From assembly GCF_006337165.1 (NCBI RefSeq), contig NZ_CP040896.1, positions 2,418,001-2,482,000 of the forward strand: a DNA stretch of 64,000 nucleotides. Reading direction: 5' to 3'. Positions within the stretch are counted from its first letter, which is position 1; each line of letters begins with the position of its first letter. Shown here in pieces: positions 62,486 to 64,000 of this stretch. The position numbers and the translations under genes are program-made. The notes under the pieces are model-generated. The model was not told the DNA's origin, searched no databases, and worked only from the letters and a program-made list of their open reading frames with translations. Source of the DNA: Hymenobacter jejuensis (GTDB lineage: Bacteria; Bacteroidota; Bacteroidia; Cytophagales; Hymenobacteraceae).

Positions 62486-64000
62486 CTACTTTTTGCTAAC
62501 GGTCAGGCCCGGCCACTGATCGGTGCGGAAAGGGGAAGCAGGCAGGCCTTCCTTGTTGTACAGATTCGGAGAAGGGTTGTTGCTCCAGTCGTAGCGCACG
62601 GCGGTGGGCGCCGGTACCTGGTCGCTCGACAGGACCAGCGTGTTGCCCTGCAACTCGCCTTTGGCCCACACAAACTTGTGGTCGGCGCCCGCAATTGCAA
62701 AGCCTTTCAGGTAGTCGCCGCTCTTGTCTTTCAGGATGAGGCCACTGCCCACGTTGTCGAAGGTGAGCCGCACCTGCTTGCCCTGCACTTGCATGCTCTT
62801 GAAGGTGGGGCCAGAAGCCACGATTTTGGTATCACCATACGCTACTTTTTGGGCGGCCAATGCCAGCCTTTTTCCCACATCCTGCTTGTTGAGCGGGTGA
62901 ATGTCGTCGGGGTTGCCAATGTCGATGGTCGTCGCCATGCCCGTTTTGGGCAAGCTCAGGGTCATGGCTTGGGCCTCGCGCAGCTCCGCCCATTCGTATT
63001 CGGCAGGCTGCGGCTGATCGTGCTGATAATTAGCTAATTGCACAAATAGAAAAGGCAAGTCGCCCTGTTCCCAGCGCGTGCGCCAGTCCTTGATCATGGT
63101 GGGAAACAGGGTGCGGTACTGATAGGCGCGATCGGAGTTGCTTTCGCCCTGATACCAGATAAAGCCCTTCAGCGCATACGGGATCAGCGGCGCGATCATG
63201 CCGTTGTACAGCACCGTGGGGTTATTCGGCAGTCCTTTGGGAAAAGGCGTTTTCGGCACACTGGCCGGATCGTAGGCGGGCTTGTACTGCCAAGCGCCCG
63301 CCAACGAAACAGGCGTGCTGCCCGCCCCGGCAATCAGCTGAAAATCAGCCGTCAGGCCCCAGAGCCCGCCGCCTCCACCGTTGTCGACCACCCGCACCGC
63401 AACAACGTTGCGGCCTTCTTTGACCAGCGTTGCGGGCACGGTGTAGCGGCGCTTTTCGCTGTAGCCGGAAGTAGTGCCTACCAGCACGCCGTTGAACCAA
63501 GTGCTGTCGTTGTCATCAATCTGACCCAGTGCGAGTTGCAGTGGCCTGCCCGCGTTGGCTGCGGGCAGTGTTACTTCCTTGCGAAACCACACTACGCCGT
63601 CGAAAGTGCTCAGTTCGGGTTGTTGCTCCCAGAGGCCGGGGACGTTCATGGTCTTCCAATCCTGAGCGTTGAAATCGGGGTCGGCCCAGCTTTTGCTATC
63701 GGGCAAGCGGCCGTGATCCTTGCCAGCCGGACTATTTTGCCACGCCTTGAGGCTGTTTGTGTAGTCGGTTTGAATCTGGTTGATGTCGCGCTTTTCCTGT
63801 TGCATCGCCGCGATTCGGCTCCGGAAGTCGGGCAGTACTTTAAGTGCCTCGGCGCTGGTCCACGATTCCACTTCCGTGCCGCCCCACGTCGAGGAAATCA
63901 AGCCAATCGGGACGTGGTAGCGCTGGTACAAGTCGCGGCCAAAGAAGTACGCCACCGCCGAAAACCCAGCTACCGTTTGGGGGCTACACACTTGCCAACC
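62486..64000 (-). CDS. Sialate O-acetylesterase (SASA family), C-terminal part
   Basis: Reading frame runs off the window end, so the start of the protein is missing; 504 residues visible. SGNH-like segments: YHVPIGLISSTWGGTEVESW (block after the nucleophile), a central beta-sandwich domain with FDGVVWFRKEVTLPA and LALGQIDDNDSTWFNGVLVG, then GFIWYQGESNSDRAYQYRTL, LPFLFVQLANYQ and the catalytic Asp/His stretch DIGNPDDIHPLNKQDVGKRL. Removes O-acetyl groups from sialic acids or other glycans, exported. Belongs with glycan use, as does the distant GH92 locus. Confidence 0.9.
   Translation of the reverse strand, partial: GWQVCSPQTVAGFSAVAYFFGRDLYQRYHVPIGLISSTWGGTEVESWTSAEALKVLPDFRSRIAAMQQEKRDINQIQTDYTNSLKAWQNSPAGKDHGRLPDSKSWADPDFNAQDWKTMNVPGLWEQQPELSTFDGVVWFRKEVTLPAANAGRPLQLALGQIDDNDSTWFNGVLVGTTSGYSEKRRYTVPATLVKEGRNVVAVRVVDNGGGGGLWGLTADFQLIAGAGSTPVSLAGAWQYKPAYDPASVPKTPFPKGLPNNPTVLYNGMIAPLIPYALKGFIWYQGESNSDRAYQYRTLFPTMIKDWRTRWEQGDLPFLFVQLANYQHDQPQPAEYEWAELREAQAMTLSLPKTGMATTIDIGNPDDIHPLNKQDVGKRLALAAQKVAYGDTKIVASGPTFKSMQVQGKQVRLTFDNVGSGLILKDKSGDYLKGFAIAGADHKFVWAKGELQGNTLVLSSDQVPAPTAVRYDWSNNPSPNLYNKEGLPASPFRTDQWPGLTVSKK

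Overview
The window looks like chromosome of an aerobic Bacteroidota bacterium, most likely Cytophagales/Hymenobacteraceae (Hymenobacter-like). Supporting signs are: GC-rich coding sequence; a SusC/SusD pair under ECF sigma/FecR control; families largely confined to Bacteroidota (DUF1599, BT_3928-type DoxX, DUF4136, DUF5723, YtxJ); genes without obvious Shine-Dalgarno sites but with TAnnTTTG (-7 type) boxes shortly before the ATG; and many small secreted or lipoprotein genes. No transposase, integrase, CRISPR array or rRNA was seen. One tRNA (Asn, GTT) is present. The genus is an inference from gene content.

Layout. 1-8.4 kb: end of a patatin phospholipase, kbl, then cdaA-folP (c-di-AMP, folate) divergent from DUF1599, a DoxX-like membrane protein, a lone peptide-type ABC permease, shikimate kinase and a fatty-acid hydroxylase. 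8.6-20.2 kb: bestrophin, then a polysaccharide utilisation locus (ECF sigma, FecR anti-sigma, STN-containing SusC, SusD, YdcF-type protein, GH92 mannosidase), which suggests alpha-mannoside or high-mannose glycan use. 20.2-23.4 kb: a decaying chromate locus, with an intact DUF1259 (ChrL-like) gene, a frameshifted chrA, and a ChrB-domain/AraC fusion carrying a frameshift, a stop and a truncation. 23.5-31.7 kb: tRNA-Asn, a Rieske-fold-like lipoprotein, 3-hydroxyacyl-CoA dehydrogenase, pheS, three related small secreted proteins, an M16 peptidase and a fused E1 alpha/beta 2-oxoacid dehydrogenase. 31.7-41.8 kb: small exported proteins, ytxJ, lipA, DUF4136, gcvP divergent from a saccharopine/alanine dehydrogenase-like gene, a SLOG-like protein and CsbD. 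41.8-50.7 kb: a tandem trio of paralogous exported proteins, a 505-residue helical protein, a NERD/coiled-coil/TM/WG-repeat protein and several unknowns. 51.2-64 kb: a yellow/MRJP-like protein, sucA-sucB, truncated globin, DUF5723, proC, an EamA transporter and the C-terminal part of a sialate O-acetylesterase.

Functional links. LipA would supply lipoyl groups to SucB (which has two lipoyl domains), to the glycine cleavage H protein that partners GcvP, and to the E2 of the fused E1. Kbl, GcvP and the lysine-type dehydrogenase are amino-acid catabolic. The least explained elements are the small secreted family with the APGM...TDYxGRP motif, the three-paralog cluster, the NERD-WG fusion, and a recurrent AT-rich palindrome TTGATARTCAR found between genes and inside a few.
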